DNA of 64,000 nt from Cupriavidus alkaliphilus (lineage in GTDB: Bacteria > Pseudomonadota > Gammaproteobacteria > Burkholderiales > Burkholderiaceae), in NCBI RefSeq assembly GCF_900094595.1, contig NZ_FMAD01000003.1, positions 62,001-126,000 on the forward strand. Direction: 5' to 3'. Shown piece by piece: positions 52,545 to 64,000 of the stretch. Below the pieces are notes generated by a model. It was not told where the DNA came from, searched no databases, and worked only from the letters and a program-made list of their open reading frames with translations. Numbering within the stretch: the stretch's first letter is position 1; every line of letters starts with the position of its first letter. Made by a program: the position numbers and the translations under genes.

Positions 52545-53759
52545 GTGAATCCGCGCCTCGACCTGCTCCAGCCCTACCCGTTCGAGAAACTGCGGGTGCT
52601 CTTTGCGCAAGTAAAGGCTGCCGACAAGCCGGCCATCAGCTTCGGCATCGGTGAACCCAAGCATCCGACGCCTGCGTTCATCAAGCAAGCGCTGGCAGAG
52701 TCGCTTGCGGGGCTGGCGAATTATCCCACAACGGCCGGTTCCGATGCACTACGGCAGTGCATTGCCGGCTGGCTAGAGCGCCGCTACGGCCTGCCCAAGG
52801 TCAATGCCGCCACCGAAGTGCTGCCCGTAACCGGCTCGCGCGAGGCGCTGTTCGCCTTTGCCCAGACCGTGGTCGACGGCACCCGGCCGGGCGCGCTGGT
52901 GCTGTGCCCCAACCCGTTCTACCAGATCTACGAAGGCGCGGCGCTGCTGGCCGGCGCCACCCCGGTATTCGCCAACAGCGATCCGGCCCGCAATTTCGCC
53001 CCGGCGTTCGACCGCATTGCCGACGAGGTCTGGCAGCATGTGCAGCTGCTCTTTGTCTGCACGCCCGGCAACCCGACCGGCGCGGTGCTGTCGCTGGAGG
53101 ACTGGAAGCAGCTGTTCGCACTGTCCGACCGCTACGGCTTCGTGATTGCCTCCGACGAGTGCTATTCCGAGATCTATTTCGACGAGGGCCGCGCGCCGCT
53201 GGGTGCGCTCGAAGCCGCGCGCAAGCTCGGCCGCGCGGATGGCGCCAACCGTTTCGAGCGCCTGGTGGTGTTCTCGAGCCTGTCCAAGCGCTCCAACGTG
53301 CCGGGCCTGCGCTCGGGCTTCGTCGCCGGCGACGCCGCGCTGCTGAAGCAGTTCCTGCTGTACCGCACCTACCACGGCGGCGCCATGAACCCGGCGGTGC
53401 AGAGCGCCAGCATCGCCGCGTGGAACGATGAAGCGCACGTGCGCGAAAACCGCGCCGCCTACGTGCGCAAGTTCAGCGAAGTCACGCCGATGCTGGCGGA
53501 AGTCCTCGACGTGGCGCTGCCTGATGCCGGCTTCTACCTGTGGGCCGACGTCTCGCGCACCGGCCTGTCCGATACCGAATTCGCCGCGCGACTGCTGGCC
53601 GAGCAGAACGTGACGGTGCTGCCGGGCAGCTACCTGGCGCGCGAGGCCGACGGCATCAACCCCGGCGCCAACCGCGTGCGCATGGCGCTGGTGGCAACGC
53701 CGGAGGAATGCGTGGAGGGGGCGCGGCGAATCGTGGCATTCTGCAAATCGCTGGCCTGA
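52545..53759 (+). CDS. dapC: Succinyldiaminopimelate transaminase
   Basis: DapC (404 aa) is a PLP-dependent class I aminotransferase that makes N-succinyl-LL-diaminopimelate in lysine and peptidoglycan precursor synthesis. It begins RLDLLQPYPFEKLR, typical of DapC in betaproteobacteria. The PLP lysine is Lys248 in VFSSLSKRSNVPGLR; CTPGNPTGAVL and the Arg of NRVRMALVA contact cofactor and substrate. GTG start at 52545. It heads a run of dap genes. Confidence 0.95.
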   Translation: MNPRLDLLQPYPFEKLRVLFAQVKAADKPAISFGIGEPKHPTPAFIKQALAESLAGLANYPTTAGSDALRQCIAGWLERRYGLPKVNAATEVLPVTGSREALFAFAQTVVDGTRPGALVLCPNPFYQIYEGAALLAGATPVFANSDPARNFAPAFDRIADEVWQHVQLLFVCTPGNPTGAVLSLEDWKQLFALSDRYGFVIASDECYSEIYFDEGRAPLGALEAARKLGRADGANRFERLVVFSSLSKRSNVPGLRSGFVAGDAALLKQFLLYRTYHGGAMNPAVQSASIAAWNDEAHVRENRAAYVRKFSEVTPMLAEVLDVALPDAGFYLWADVSRTGLSDTEFAARLLAEQNVTVLPGSYLAREADGINPGANRVRMALVATPEECVEGARRIVAFCKSLA

Positions 53760-53783
53760 GGCCTGATTGTCCAATTGTGTTCT

Positions 53784-53894
53784 CCCTCTCCCCTCAAGGG
53801 GAGAGGGTCGGGGTGAGGGGTGGTTTAGCGAGGGACCACGCCCGTAGAACCGCCCACCCTCACCCCTGCCCCTCTCCCGCAAGCGGGAGAGGGG
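53784..53894. repeat. Compound palindromic intergenic repeat between dapC and dapD
   Basis: Two hairpins, one with a 10-bp stem (53784-53793 with 53798-53807) and one with a 12-bp stem (53869-53880 with 53883-53894), flank a spacer. In that spacer GGGGTGAGGG (53810-53819) and CCCTCACCCC (53857-53866) also pair. The whole element could fold as a cruciform. The CCCTCTCCCGC-type hairpin is a dispersed family in GC-rich proteobacteria. Confidence 0.85.
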
Positions 53895-53960
53895 ACCAAA
53901 CAAGAGGTCGAGGCTGAGACTCGACGACCGAACATCAACATCAACCCTGAGAATCCAACC

Positions 53961-54788
<828 letters not shown>

Positions 54789-54877
54789 TCGCCGCTCGCG
54801 GCCCGCATGGGCCGCGACGCCCCGGGGCCCGGCTCCGGGGCTGATTTACCGTCGTCACCCGCCTGGCCAGGCTGAAC

Positions 54878-55261
54878 ATGCCCTCCCTCCGCAAGCGACT
54901 CATGGCCCTGGATCCCACCACCGTCAGTACCGTGCTTTCCCTGCTGCCCACCATTCTCGAGCAGGCCAACAAGACCCTCGAGAAGCTGAAGAAGAACAAG
55001 CGCAAGGACGGCACGCCCGATGCCGCGGTGGCCGACGCGCGCGATCCCGCGACGCGCATCGCCGAACTCGAAGCCGCAGTCGTACAGCAGGCTGAGGCCG
55101 TCAAGCTGCTGGCCGAGCAGCACGCCATCACCATCGACGCGCTGCGCAAGGAAGCGGCCCGGCTGGACCGGCGCCTGCGCCTGATGACGGCGGTGGCGAT
55201 GGGCGGCGTGGCGCTGGGCCTGGGCGCCCTGGTGATCGCGCTGAACCTGCTGTTGCGCTGA
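54878..55261 (+). CDS. Unknown protein with coiled coil and C-terminal membrane anchor
   Basis: I do not recognise this 127-aa protein. It has an amphipathic N-terminal part (TTVSTVLSLLPTILEQANK), a Lys-rich stretch (KLKKNKRKDG), a coiled-coil segment (about residues 62-100), and one hydrophobic C-terminal helix (AVAMGGVALGLGALVIALNLL). This is the layout of a tail-anchored inner-membrane protein. It sits between dapD and the ArsC-like gene in the dap cluster, same strand, with coding-like composition. Function is unknown. Confidence 0.75.
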   Translation: MPSLRKRLMALDPTTVSTVLSLLPTILEQANKTLEKLKKNKRKDGTPDAAVADARDPATRIAELEAAVVQQAEAVKLLAEQHAITIDALRKEAARLDRRLRLMTAVAMGGVALGLGALVIALNLLLR

Positions 55262-55312
55262 ACCCGCGGGATTCCCGACCGGATTCCGCATCGACTTACC
55301 CCGAGACCTGCC

Positions 55313-56831
<1,519 letters not shown>

Positions 56832-56855
56832 ACTTTTCGCAAAGACATACCATCC

Positions 56856-57749
56856 ATGGCAACGCCCTCTCCCCTGCGCACCGTGCGCGACCTGCTGCGC
56901 CTGGCCGTGTCGCGCTTTACCGCCGCGCGCCTGTCCTTCGGCCACGGCAGCGCCAACGCCTATGACGAGGCGGCCTACCTGGTGCTGCATACGCTCAACC
57001 TGCCGCTCGACACGCTCGATCCCTTCCTCGATGCGCGGCTGCTGCCCGAGGAAGTCGAGGCCGTGCTCAAGGTGATCGACCGCCGCGTCAACGAGCGCGT
57101 GCCGGCGGCCTACATCACGCACGAAGCCTTTATGCATGGCCTGCGCTTCTACGTCGATTCGCGCGTGATCGTGCCGCGCAGCTTTATCGGCGAACTGCTG
57201 CAGGAAGGGCTGGAGCCATGGGTCGGCGAGAGCGACAGCATCGGCCCGGTGCTGGAGCTGTGCACCGGCTCCGGCTGCCTGCCCATCGTGGCCGCGCACG
57301 TCTGGCCGAACGCCCGCATCGACGCGGTCGACATCTCGCCCGACGCGCTCGCGGTGGCGCACCGCAATGTGGCCGACTACAAGATGGAAGACCGCATCCG
57401 GCTGTACCAGGGCGACCTGTACGCGCCGCTGCCGCACGGCGCCACCTACGACGTGATCCTGACCAACCCGCCCTACGTCAACGAAAGCTCGATGCAGGCG
57501 CTGCCGCCCGAATACCTGGCCGAGCCGCGCATCGCGCTGGCCGGCGGCGACGACGGCATGGACGTGGTGCGGCGGATCATCGCCGGGGCCAAGGCGCGGC
57601 TGAACCCCGGAGGCGTGCTGGTGGTGGAAATCGGCAACGAGCACGCCAATGTGGAGGCTGCCTTCCCGGAACTGGAAATCGTGTGGCTGCCGGTCAGCGC
57701 GGGCGATGAGCAGGTGTTTTTGCTGACGTACGACGCGTTGCCGGGCTGA
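56856..57749 (+). CDS. prmB: 50S ribosomal protein L3 N5-glutamine methyltransferase
   Basis: PrmB (297 aa) methylates a glutamine of ribosomal protein L3. It is a Rossmann methyltransferase with the SAM motif LELCTGSGCLPI and the catalytic ILTNPPYVNESSM (NPPY). The N-terminal helical domain (RTVRDLLRLAVSRFTAARLSFGHG) distinguishes PrmB from PrmC. It lies 24 bp after dapE, the arrangement seen in relatives. Confidence 0.94.
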   Translation: MATPSPLRTVRDLLRLAVSRFTAARLSFGHGSANAYDEAAYLVLHTLNLPLDTLDPFLDARLLPEEVEAVLKVIDRRVNERVPAAYITHEAFMHGLRFYVDSRVIVPRSFIGELLQEGLEPWVGESDSIGPVLELCTGSGCLPIVAAHVWPNARIDAVDISPDALAVAHRNVADYKMEDRIRLYQGDLYAPLPHGATYDVILTNPPYVNESSMQALPPEYLAEPRIALAGGDDGMDVVRRIIAGAKARLNPGGVLVVEIGNEHANVEAAFPELEIVWLPVSAGDEQVFLLTYDALPG

Positions 57750-57773
57750 CCAAGGCAGTGAACCGCTGGATTG

Positions 57774-57800
57774 CCTCCCTCCCGCAAGCGGGAGAGGGAG
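57774..57800. repeat. Palindromic repeat, second copy of the CCCGCAAGCGGG family
   Basis: The core CCCGCAAGCGGGAGAGGG repeats part of the hairpin at 53869-53894, with two bases lost from the left arm. It lies 25 bp beyond the prmB stop and could help end transcription or stabilise mRNA. Confidence 0.7.
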
Positions 57801-57914
57801 CAAACCAGCGGCACAGCATCGACGCCCGCGCAATCTGGGCGAACACCGGCCAACCGTTGATCCGGCAACGCGCGCAGGCTCTACACTCGCTGCAGAGAAA
57901 GCGCCACTGACGCC

Positions 57915-59186
57915 GTGACCCCCAGCAATATCCCTCCTCCCGGATCGCCGCCCGGCGCCGGCGCCCTGCCCGCCCGCAACGCGGCGACGTATGCCGTGCG
58001 CGGCATCGCCATCCTGACCTTCGCGTTCGCGCTCAGCCAGTTTTTCCGCTCTTGCCTGGCGGTGATGGCGCCGGAGCTGCAGCACGATTTCGGCTTGTCG
58101 CCGGCGGGTTTCGGCGCGCTGTCCTCTTCGTTCTTCCTGGCCTTTGCCGTGGCGCAGATCCCGGTGGGCATCGCCTTCGACCGCTATGGCGTGGGCCGCC
58201 CGACCACGCTGCTGCTGGCGGTGGGCGCGCTGTCGTCGATCCTGTTCGTGCTGGCGCCCAACGGCGCCGCGGCCACGCTGGCGCAGGTGGGCCTGGGGCT
58301 GGCGTGCGCGCCGGTGTTCATGGGGCTGCTGCATTTCGCCTCGGAGCAACTGTCCGAGCGCGACTACACCCGCGTGGTCAGCCGCTCCAACGCCACCGGC
58401 ATGATCGGCTCGCTGTGCGCGACCGCGCCGCTGGGCTGGGCCATCTCGCTGGTGGGCTGGCGGCCGTCAATGGCGGTGTCGGCGCTGGGCATGGTGGCGG
58501 CCTGCTATGGCGTGTGGCGCTGCGTGCGCGACCAGGGCCATGCCGAGGCCCGCAGCGCGTCGTGGCCGGCGATGCTGTCGCAAAGCCTGCAGTTGCTGAA
58601 ACTGGCGCCGCTGTGGACGCTGATCCCGGTGTGCGTGGCGATGGCCGCCGGCACCGCCTTCCGCAATGCGTGGAGCGGTCCCTACCTGGCCGACGTGTTC
58701 AGCCTGGGCTCGGCGCCGCGCGGCGTGGCGCTGACGCTGCTGAGCCTGGCCGGCTTCCTGACCGCCTTCCTGCTGCCAGTGCTGGTGCGGCGCAGCACGC
58801 TCAAGGCCACCATCGCCGGCTGGTCGTGCTTTGCCATGGCCGGGGGTGTGCTGCTGTCGCTGTGGCCGGACCGCGGCATCGGCTATGGCGTGGCCATGAT
58901 GGCGCTGCTGTCGACCATCGGCATGCTGCATCCGCTGGTGATGGCGCAGGGCCGCGGGCTGATCCCGCCGTCGCAGCGCGGGCGCGGGCTGGGGCTGCTC
59001 AATACCTTCGTGTTCCTGGGCTCGGCGCTGGCCTCCTGGGCCTTCGGGCTGATCGCCAATGCCGGCCATGTGCGCGGCTGGCCGCCGCCATCCACCTATG
59101 CGGCCATCTTCCTGTCGGCGGCGGTGCTGATCGCCGCGGCGCTGGTGCCCTACTGGTTCAGCCCGGCGCATCCGACCAGCCATTAG
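57915..59186 (+). CDS. MFS transporter
   Basis: This 423-aa protein has about twelve hydrophobic helices and a major-facilitator layout. The first helix region is ILTFAFALSQFFRSCLAVMAPEL and the conserved FDRYGVGRP loop follows helix 2. The substrate is not evident. The GTG at 57915 is the only plausible start near the first helix. It is followed by a Bug-type receptor gene and an acyl-CoA ligase, so it may belong to an organic-acid uptake set, but operon linkage is not clear. Confidence 0.88.
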   Translation: MTPSNIPPPGSPPGAGALPARNAATYAVRGIAILTFAFALSQFFRSCLAVMAPELQHDFGLSPAGFGALSSSFFLAFAVAQIPVGIAFDRYGVGRPTTLLLAVGALSSILFVLAPNGAAATLAQVGLGLACAPVFMGLLHFASEQLSERDYTRVVSRSNATGMIGSLCATAPLGWAISLVGWRPSMAVSALGMVAACYGVWRCVRDQGHAEARSASWPAMLSQSLQLLKLAPLWTLIPVCVAMAAGTAFRNAWSGPYLADVFSLGSAPRGVALTLLSLAGFLTAFLLPVLVRRSTLKATIAGWSCFAMAGGVLLSLWPDRGIGYGVAMMALLSTIGMLHPLVMAQGRGLIPPSQRGRGLGLLNTFVFLGSALASWAFGLIANAGHVRGWPPPSTYAAIFLSAAVLIAAALVPYWFSPAHPTSH

Positions 59187-59367
59187 TCGGAACCGGCTGC
59201 TGGCCGCGGATTCCCCGGTACCGCTTCGCCTGCAAAAAGCCAGACTTATCGATTTAAGAATTCCGCTGGCAGCCTGACGCCATTACCGTTGGGACATCCA
59301 CTTCCCCGCCGAAACCGGCGCAGGGACCCCGGCTGCGTGCGCGGCCGGCACAACGAGGAGACACCCG

Positions 59368-60366
59368 ATGGCATCCACCCCCCGTCCCGCCCGGGGCCGC
59401 CGCGCATGGCTGGCCGCCATGCTGGCCACCGCAGCCGCGGCCGCCCTGCCCGCCAGCGCCGCCGCCGAGACCTGGCCGGCGCGTCCGATCCAGCTGCTGA
59501 TCCCCTACCCGCCCGGCGGCAGCGCCGACCTGCTGGCGCGTCCCGTCGCCGCGAAGCTGCAGGAACGGCTGGGCCAGCCGGTGGTGCTGGAATACCGCCC
59601 GGGCGCCGGCGGCACCATCGCCAGCCAGGCACTGGCGCGCGCCAAACCCGACGGCTACACGCTGATCATGGTGCTGGCCGCCCATGCCATCAACACCAGC
59701 CTGTATCCCCGCCTGCCCTACGACACGCGCAAGGATTTCGCGCCGGTATCGCTGGTGGCCAACCTGCCGATGATCCTGGCGGGCAGCCCATCGCTGCAGG
59801 CCACCAATGTGAAAGAGCTGATCGCCGAGGCCAAGGCCGCGCCCGGCAAGCTGACCTTTGCCTCGGCGGGCAACGGCAATACCGGCCACCTGGCGGGCGA
59901 ACTGTTCGACTCCGTGGCGGGCATCAAGATGACCCATGTGCCGTACAAGGGCAGCGCGCAGGTCGTCACGGCGATGCTGTCCGGCGAAGTCCAGCTCACC
60001 TTCGACAGCATCTCGACCACGCTGCCGCATGTGAAGAGCGGCAAGCTGCGCGCGCTCGCCGTCACCGGCAGCCAGCGCGCCGCCGTCGCCCCCGAAGTCC
60101 CGACGCTGGCCGAGGCCGGCGTGCCCGGCATCAGCATTACCGGCTGGTACGCGATGCTGGCGCCGGCCGGCACGCCGCAGCCCGTGATCGACCGGCTCAG
60201 CACCGAGATTGCCACCGTGCTGCGCCAGCCGGAGCTGAAGGCCACGCTGGCGGCCAACGGCTATGAGCCGGTAGGCTCGACGCCCGCCGCGCTGCGCACC
60301 CATATCGACGCCGAGATCGACCGCTGGAGCAAGGTGGTGAAGGACTCCGGCGCGCAGATCCAGTAA
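59368..60366 (+). CDS. Bug/TctC-family periplasmic substrate-binding protein
   Basis: This 332-aa Bug-family receptor has a signal peptide (residues 1-36, ending ASAAA) and the family start WPARPIQLLIPYPPGGSADL, followed by EYRPGAGGTIASQALA. Members bind small carboxylates or related organic acids for tripartite uptake or signalling. They are hugely expanded in Burkholderiales. A GAGGAG Shine-Dalgarno precedes the ATG. It is followed after 30 bp by an acyl-CoA ligase, suggesting an acid substrate. Confidence 0.92.
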   Translation: MASTPRPARGRRAWLAAMLATAAAAALPASAAAETWPARPIQLLIPYPPGGSADLLARPVAAKLQERLGQPVVLEYRPGAGGTIASQALARAKPDGYTLIMVLAAHAINTSLYPRLPYDTRKDFAPVSLVANLPMILAGSPSLQATNVKELIAEAKAAPGKLTFASAGNGNTGHLAGELFDSVAGIKMTHVPYKGSAQVVTAMLSGEVQLTFDSISTTLPHVKSGKLRALAVTGSQRAAVAPEVPTLAEAGVPGISITGWYAMLAPAGTPQPVIDRLSTEIATVLRQPELKATLAANGYEPVGSTPAALRTHIDAEIDRWSKVVKDSGAQIQ

Positions 60367-60396
60367 CGCTTGCCGCATCCACCAACACTGCCCGAC

Positions 60397-61947
<1,551 letters not shown>

Positions 61948-61989
61948 CGCGCCCTGGCAAGCACCCACGCAAAAAGTCGCGCCGGGTGC

Positions 61990-62018
61990 TTGCGCAATCG
62001 TAAAGGGCTCTCTATAAT
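61990..62018 (+). promoter_or_regulatory. Promoter of the tRNA-Val gene
   Basis: TTGCGC (61990-61995) and a perfect TATAAT (62013-62018) are separated by 17 bp. The -10 ends 13 bp before the tRNA, making it the natural promoter. Confidence 0.75.
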
Positions 62019-62031
62019 TCGCGCCTTCGCT

Positions 62032-62108
62032 AGGCTCGTAGCTCAGCTGGTTAGAGCACCACCTTGACATGGTGGGGGTCGTTGGTTCGAGTCCAATCGA
62101 GCCTACCA
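62032..62108 (+). tRNA. tRNA-Val (anticodon GAC)
   Basis: A 77-nt cloverleaf with encoded CCA: acceptor AGGCTCG pairs with CGAGCCT, U8-A9 is followed by a D arm GCTCAGCTGGTTAGAGC, the anticodon stem CCACC/GGTGG encloses loop TTGACAT (anticodon GAC), and the T arm contains GGTTCGAGTCC. A strong promoter lies upstream and a terminator 15 bp downstream. Confidence 0.97.
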
Positions 62109-62122
62109 ACGCACAAGGGAAC

Positions 62123-62156
62123 ACGGACGGTACGCAATCGCGCACCGTCCGTTTTT
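62123..62156 (+). terminator. Terminator of tRNA-Val
   Basis: A 9-bp stem ACGGACGGT/ACCGTCCGT (62123-62131 with 62144-62152) is followed by five T residues. It also marks the 3' end of the converging CoA-transferase gene. Confidence 0.88.
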
Positions 62157-62172
62157 CTTTTGCGGGTCCGCT

Positions 62173-63324
62173 TCAGGCGCCGATGCCGAACTCCGCCAGC
62201 ACCGCCTCGGTATGCTGGCCAAGCCCCGGCGCATTCCCTGCCGGCCCGTCTCGTCCAGCCATGCCGGGCAGGTTGGCCCATGGCACCTCGCCTATCCCTG
62301 CCAGCGGCAGCCGGCCGAACACGCCCGCCTGCGCGCACTGCGCACTCTGCAGCAGATCGCGCGCATGGCCGACGCGCGCGAACAGCACATCGTGCTCGGT
62401 CAGCAGCGCCTCCCAGTGCGCCAGCGGCTGCGCGGCCAGCGCCTGCGCCACGCGCCGGCCCAGTTCCGCCGCGCGCGGCAGCCTGCCGGCACTGGTATGC
62501 AGCGAGGCATCGGCAAGCCAGTCGTCGCACCCCAGCAGCGCGGCCAGCCGCAGGAACATCGCGTCGTTGAGCATGCTCAGGTACAGCGCGCCATCGGCCG
62601 CCTCGAACAGCCCGGTCGGCGCGTTGGCCGCCGCCAGCTCGGCGTCGGGGAACATGGCATCGTCGACCATCAGGTAGGACTGCAGCGCGGCGCTGGTCTC
62701 GAGCAGCGACAGCCGCACATGGCGGCCGCGGCCGCTGCGCGCGGCCTTGTACAACGCCGCCGACGCCTGCTGCGACGCGTACAGCCCGGTGGCCAGGTCG
62801 ACCATGAAGAAGGCGATGCGGCGCGGCTGGCCAGCGGCGTCGCGATTCAGGTGCATCAGCCCGCTGTAGGCCTGCATGGTGGTATCCACCGCGGGCCGGT
62901 TCGCCATCGGCCCCGCATGGCCGTAGCCCGAGATCGAGATATAGACCAGCGCCGGGTTGTGCGCGGCCAGGGCCTCGTAGCCGACGCCCATGCGCTCGGC
63001 CACGCCGGGACGAAAGTTCTGGATCACCACATCGGCGCGCTGCGCCAGCCGGCCGATGGCGGCCCGGCCGTCGGCGCTGCGCGCGTCCAGCACCACGCTT
63101 TCCTTGCCCGCGTTGCACGCGACCGCGATCGCGGTCTGGCCGGCGCGGATGCGCCCCATCTGCCGCGACCAGTCGCCGCCCGGCGGCTCCACCTTGATCA
63201 CGCGCGCGCCCTGCTGGCGCAGTATCAGCCCACAGTACGGGCCGGCGATGCCCTGGCTCAGGTCGAGCACGGTCAGGCCATCGAACATGGCATCGTCCGC
63301 GCTCGCCGCGGTTGCATCGTGCAT
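62173..63324 (-). CDS. CaiB/BaiF family III CoA-transferase
   Basis: This 383-aa class III CoA-transferase begins VLDLSQGIAGPYCGLILRQQ and has the nucleophilic Asp176 in FFMVDLATGL, with PGGDWSR and YISISGYG as further family segments. It moves CoA between carboxylic acids. The start at 63324 is the ATG that leaves the family N-terminus; an upstream frame start at 63501 would run inside the oxidoreductase gene. It lies 13 bp after that gene's stop, so they form an operon with a role in acyl-CoA catabolism. Confidence 0.92.
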   Translation of the reverse strand: MHDATAASADDAMFDGLTVLDLSQGIAGPYCGLILRQQGARVIKVEPPGGDWSRQMGRIRAGQTAIAVACNAGKESVVLDARSADGRAAIGRLAQRADVVIQNFRPGVAERMGVGYEALAAHNPALVYISISGYGHAGPMANRPAVDTTMQAYSGLMHLNRDAAGQPRRIAFFMVDLATGLYASQQASAALYKAARSGRGRHVRLSLLETSAALQSYLMVDDAMFPDAELAAANAPTGLFEAADGALYLSMLNDAMFLRLAALLGCDDWLADASLHTSAGRLPRAAELGRRVAQALAAQPLAHWEALLTEHDVLFARVGHARDLLQSAQCAQAGVFGRLPLAGIGEVPWANLPGMAGRDGPAGNAPGLGQHTEAVLAEFGIGA

Positions 63325-63337
63325 AAGTTCGCTCCGT

Positions 63338-64000
63338 TCAGATATCCAGCATGACCTTGCCGATGGCGCGGCGCGACATGGTGGTGTCGACCGCGTCCAG
63401 CCAGTCGCGCAGCGCAAAGTGCTGCAGCACCGGTGGCGGCAGCCGGCCGCTGGCCGCTGCCTGCATGATCTCGCCGACCATGGCCTGCACGCGCGGCGCA
63501 AAGCGCCGGCGCTCGTCGGTCAGGCCCCAGCCGATGTAGTAGCCATAGTTGAAGCCGACCAGCGTCAGGTTCTTCACCAGCAGCAGGTTGGCCGGCACCG
63601 CCGGGATGCGGCCGCTGGCATAGCCGATCGACAGCAGCCGCGCGCCGGGCGCCGCGCAGCGCAGCGAGGCATCGAACAGGTCGCCGCCGACCGGGTCGAA
63701 CACCACGTCGGCGCCGCCGGCCGGGCACAGCGCCTTGACCGCCGCCGCCAGCGTGGCCGGGTCCGGCTCCAGCGCGTGCGCGGCGCCGTTGCGCAGCGCC
63801 GCCTCGCGCTTGGCCAGAGTGCTGGCGGTGGCGATCACGCGCGCGCCCATCAGCCTGCCCACCTGTACCGCTGCGGTGCCGAGCGCGCCGCTGGCGCCGT
63901 GGACCAGCATGGTGTCGCCCGGCTGCAGCGCCGCGCGCCACGCCAGCGCGGCCCACACCGTGCCGCAGGTGATGGGCAGCGCGGCGGCGTGCGCCAGCGG
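63338..64000 (-). CDS. NADPH:quinone oxidoreductase-like MDR protein (5' end cut by the window edge)
   Basis: The visible 220 C-terminal residues belong to a medium-chain dehydrogenase/reductase of the quinone oxidoreductase type. The stretch begins PLAHAAALPITCGTVWAAL, the GASGALGTAAVQVGRLMGA dinucleotide fold follows, and DVVFDPVGGDLF comes later. No zinc-ligand cysteine cluster is seen. It reads into the CoA-transferase gene 13 bp downstream, suggesting joint use in degradation of an acyl or enone compound. The N-terminus lies outside the window. Confidence 0.9.
   Translation of the reverse strand, partial: PLAHAAALPITCGTVWAALAWRAALQPGDTMLVHGASGALGTAAVQVGRLMGARVIATASTLAKREAALRNGAAHALEPDPATLAAAVKALCPAGGADVVFDPVGGDLFDASLRCAAPGARLLSIGYASGRIPAVPANLLLVKNLTLVGFNYGYYIGWGLTDERRRFAPRVQAMVGEIMQAAASGRLPPPVLQHFALRDWLDAVDTTMSRRAIGKVMLDI

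Noticed and set aside
62032..62108. tRNA-Val 3' end considered as an island attachment site
   Set aside because: The gene is followed directly by its terminator and metabolic genes; no integrase or repeated tRNA end is seen.

Overview
The window looks like a chromosome segment from a GC-rich betaproteobacterium of the Burkholderiaceae, most likely Cupriavidus or a close Ralstonia relative. This is inferred from gene order and protein sequence (rpsB-tsf-pyrH-frr-uppS-cdsA-dxr-rseP-bamA-skp-lpxD-fabZ-lpxA-lpxB-rnhB, guaB/guaA, smc-zipA-ligA, dapC-dapD-dapE-prmB, abundant Bug-type receptors); no database search was possible. Almost all of 8-64 kb is conserved housekeeping DNA.

Region 1 (1-8.0 kb) is accessory. 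It holds the end of a FitAB-type toxin-antitoxin pair and a complete four-gene Wadjet (JetABCD) plasmid/phage-defence operon at 973-7749. The four genes are tightly packed (8-bp gap, then two 4-bp overlaps). Base composition is visibly less GC-rich than the core genes. The block ends about 300 bp from the 3' end of guaA, a site where genomic islands are known to insert in other bacteria. This is the defence system in the window; it belongs to a described family.

Region 2 (8.0-20.5 kb) carries guaA and guaB with a small membrane protein gene between them, a DMT-family transporter, a DUF4124 protein, rnfH-ratA divergent from smpB, an SPFH/NfeD membrane pair, and ppsA divergent from the gene for its regulator PpsR (PSRP).

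Region 3 (20.5-36.8 kb) is one long leftward block. Read in its own direction it runs rpsB, tsf, pyrH, frr, uppS, cdsA, dxr, rseP, bamA, skp, lpxD, fabZ, lpxA, lpxB, rnhB and a TrmH-like methyltransferase. It joins translation factors, UMP synthesis, isoprenoid and undecaprenyl synthesis, phospholipid precursors, envelope stress proteolysis, outer-membrane assembly and lipid A synthesis.

Region 4 (37.1-50.1 kb) has map, glnD and rluB rightward, then def and the smc-zipA-ligA cluster leftward. RluB carries a long Arg/Asp-rich tail made of 33-residue repeats.

Region 5 (50.5-64 kb) has a predicted diiron ferritin-like protein, a second DMT transporter, and the lysine/diaminopimelate cluster (dapC, dapD, an unknown 127-aa protein, an ArsC/Spx-like reductase, dapE) followed by prmB. 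An MFS transporter, a Bug/TctC receptor and an AMP-dependent acyl-CoA ligase come next. After a tRNA-Val(GAC) gene, a leftward CoA-transferase and a partial quinone oxidoreductase reach the window edge. Palindromic intergenic repeats lie beside dapD and prmB.
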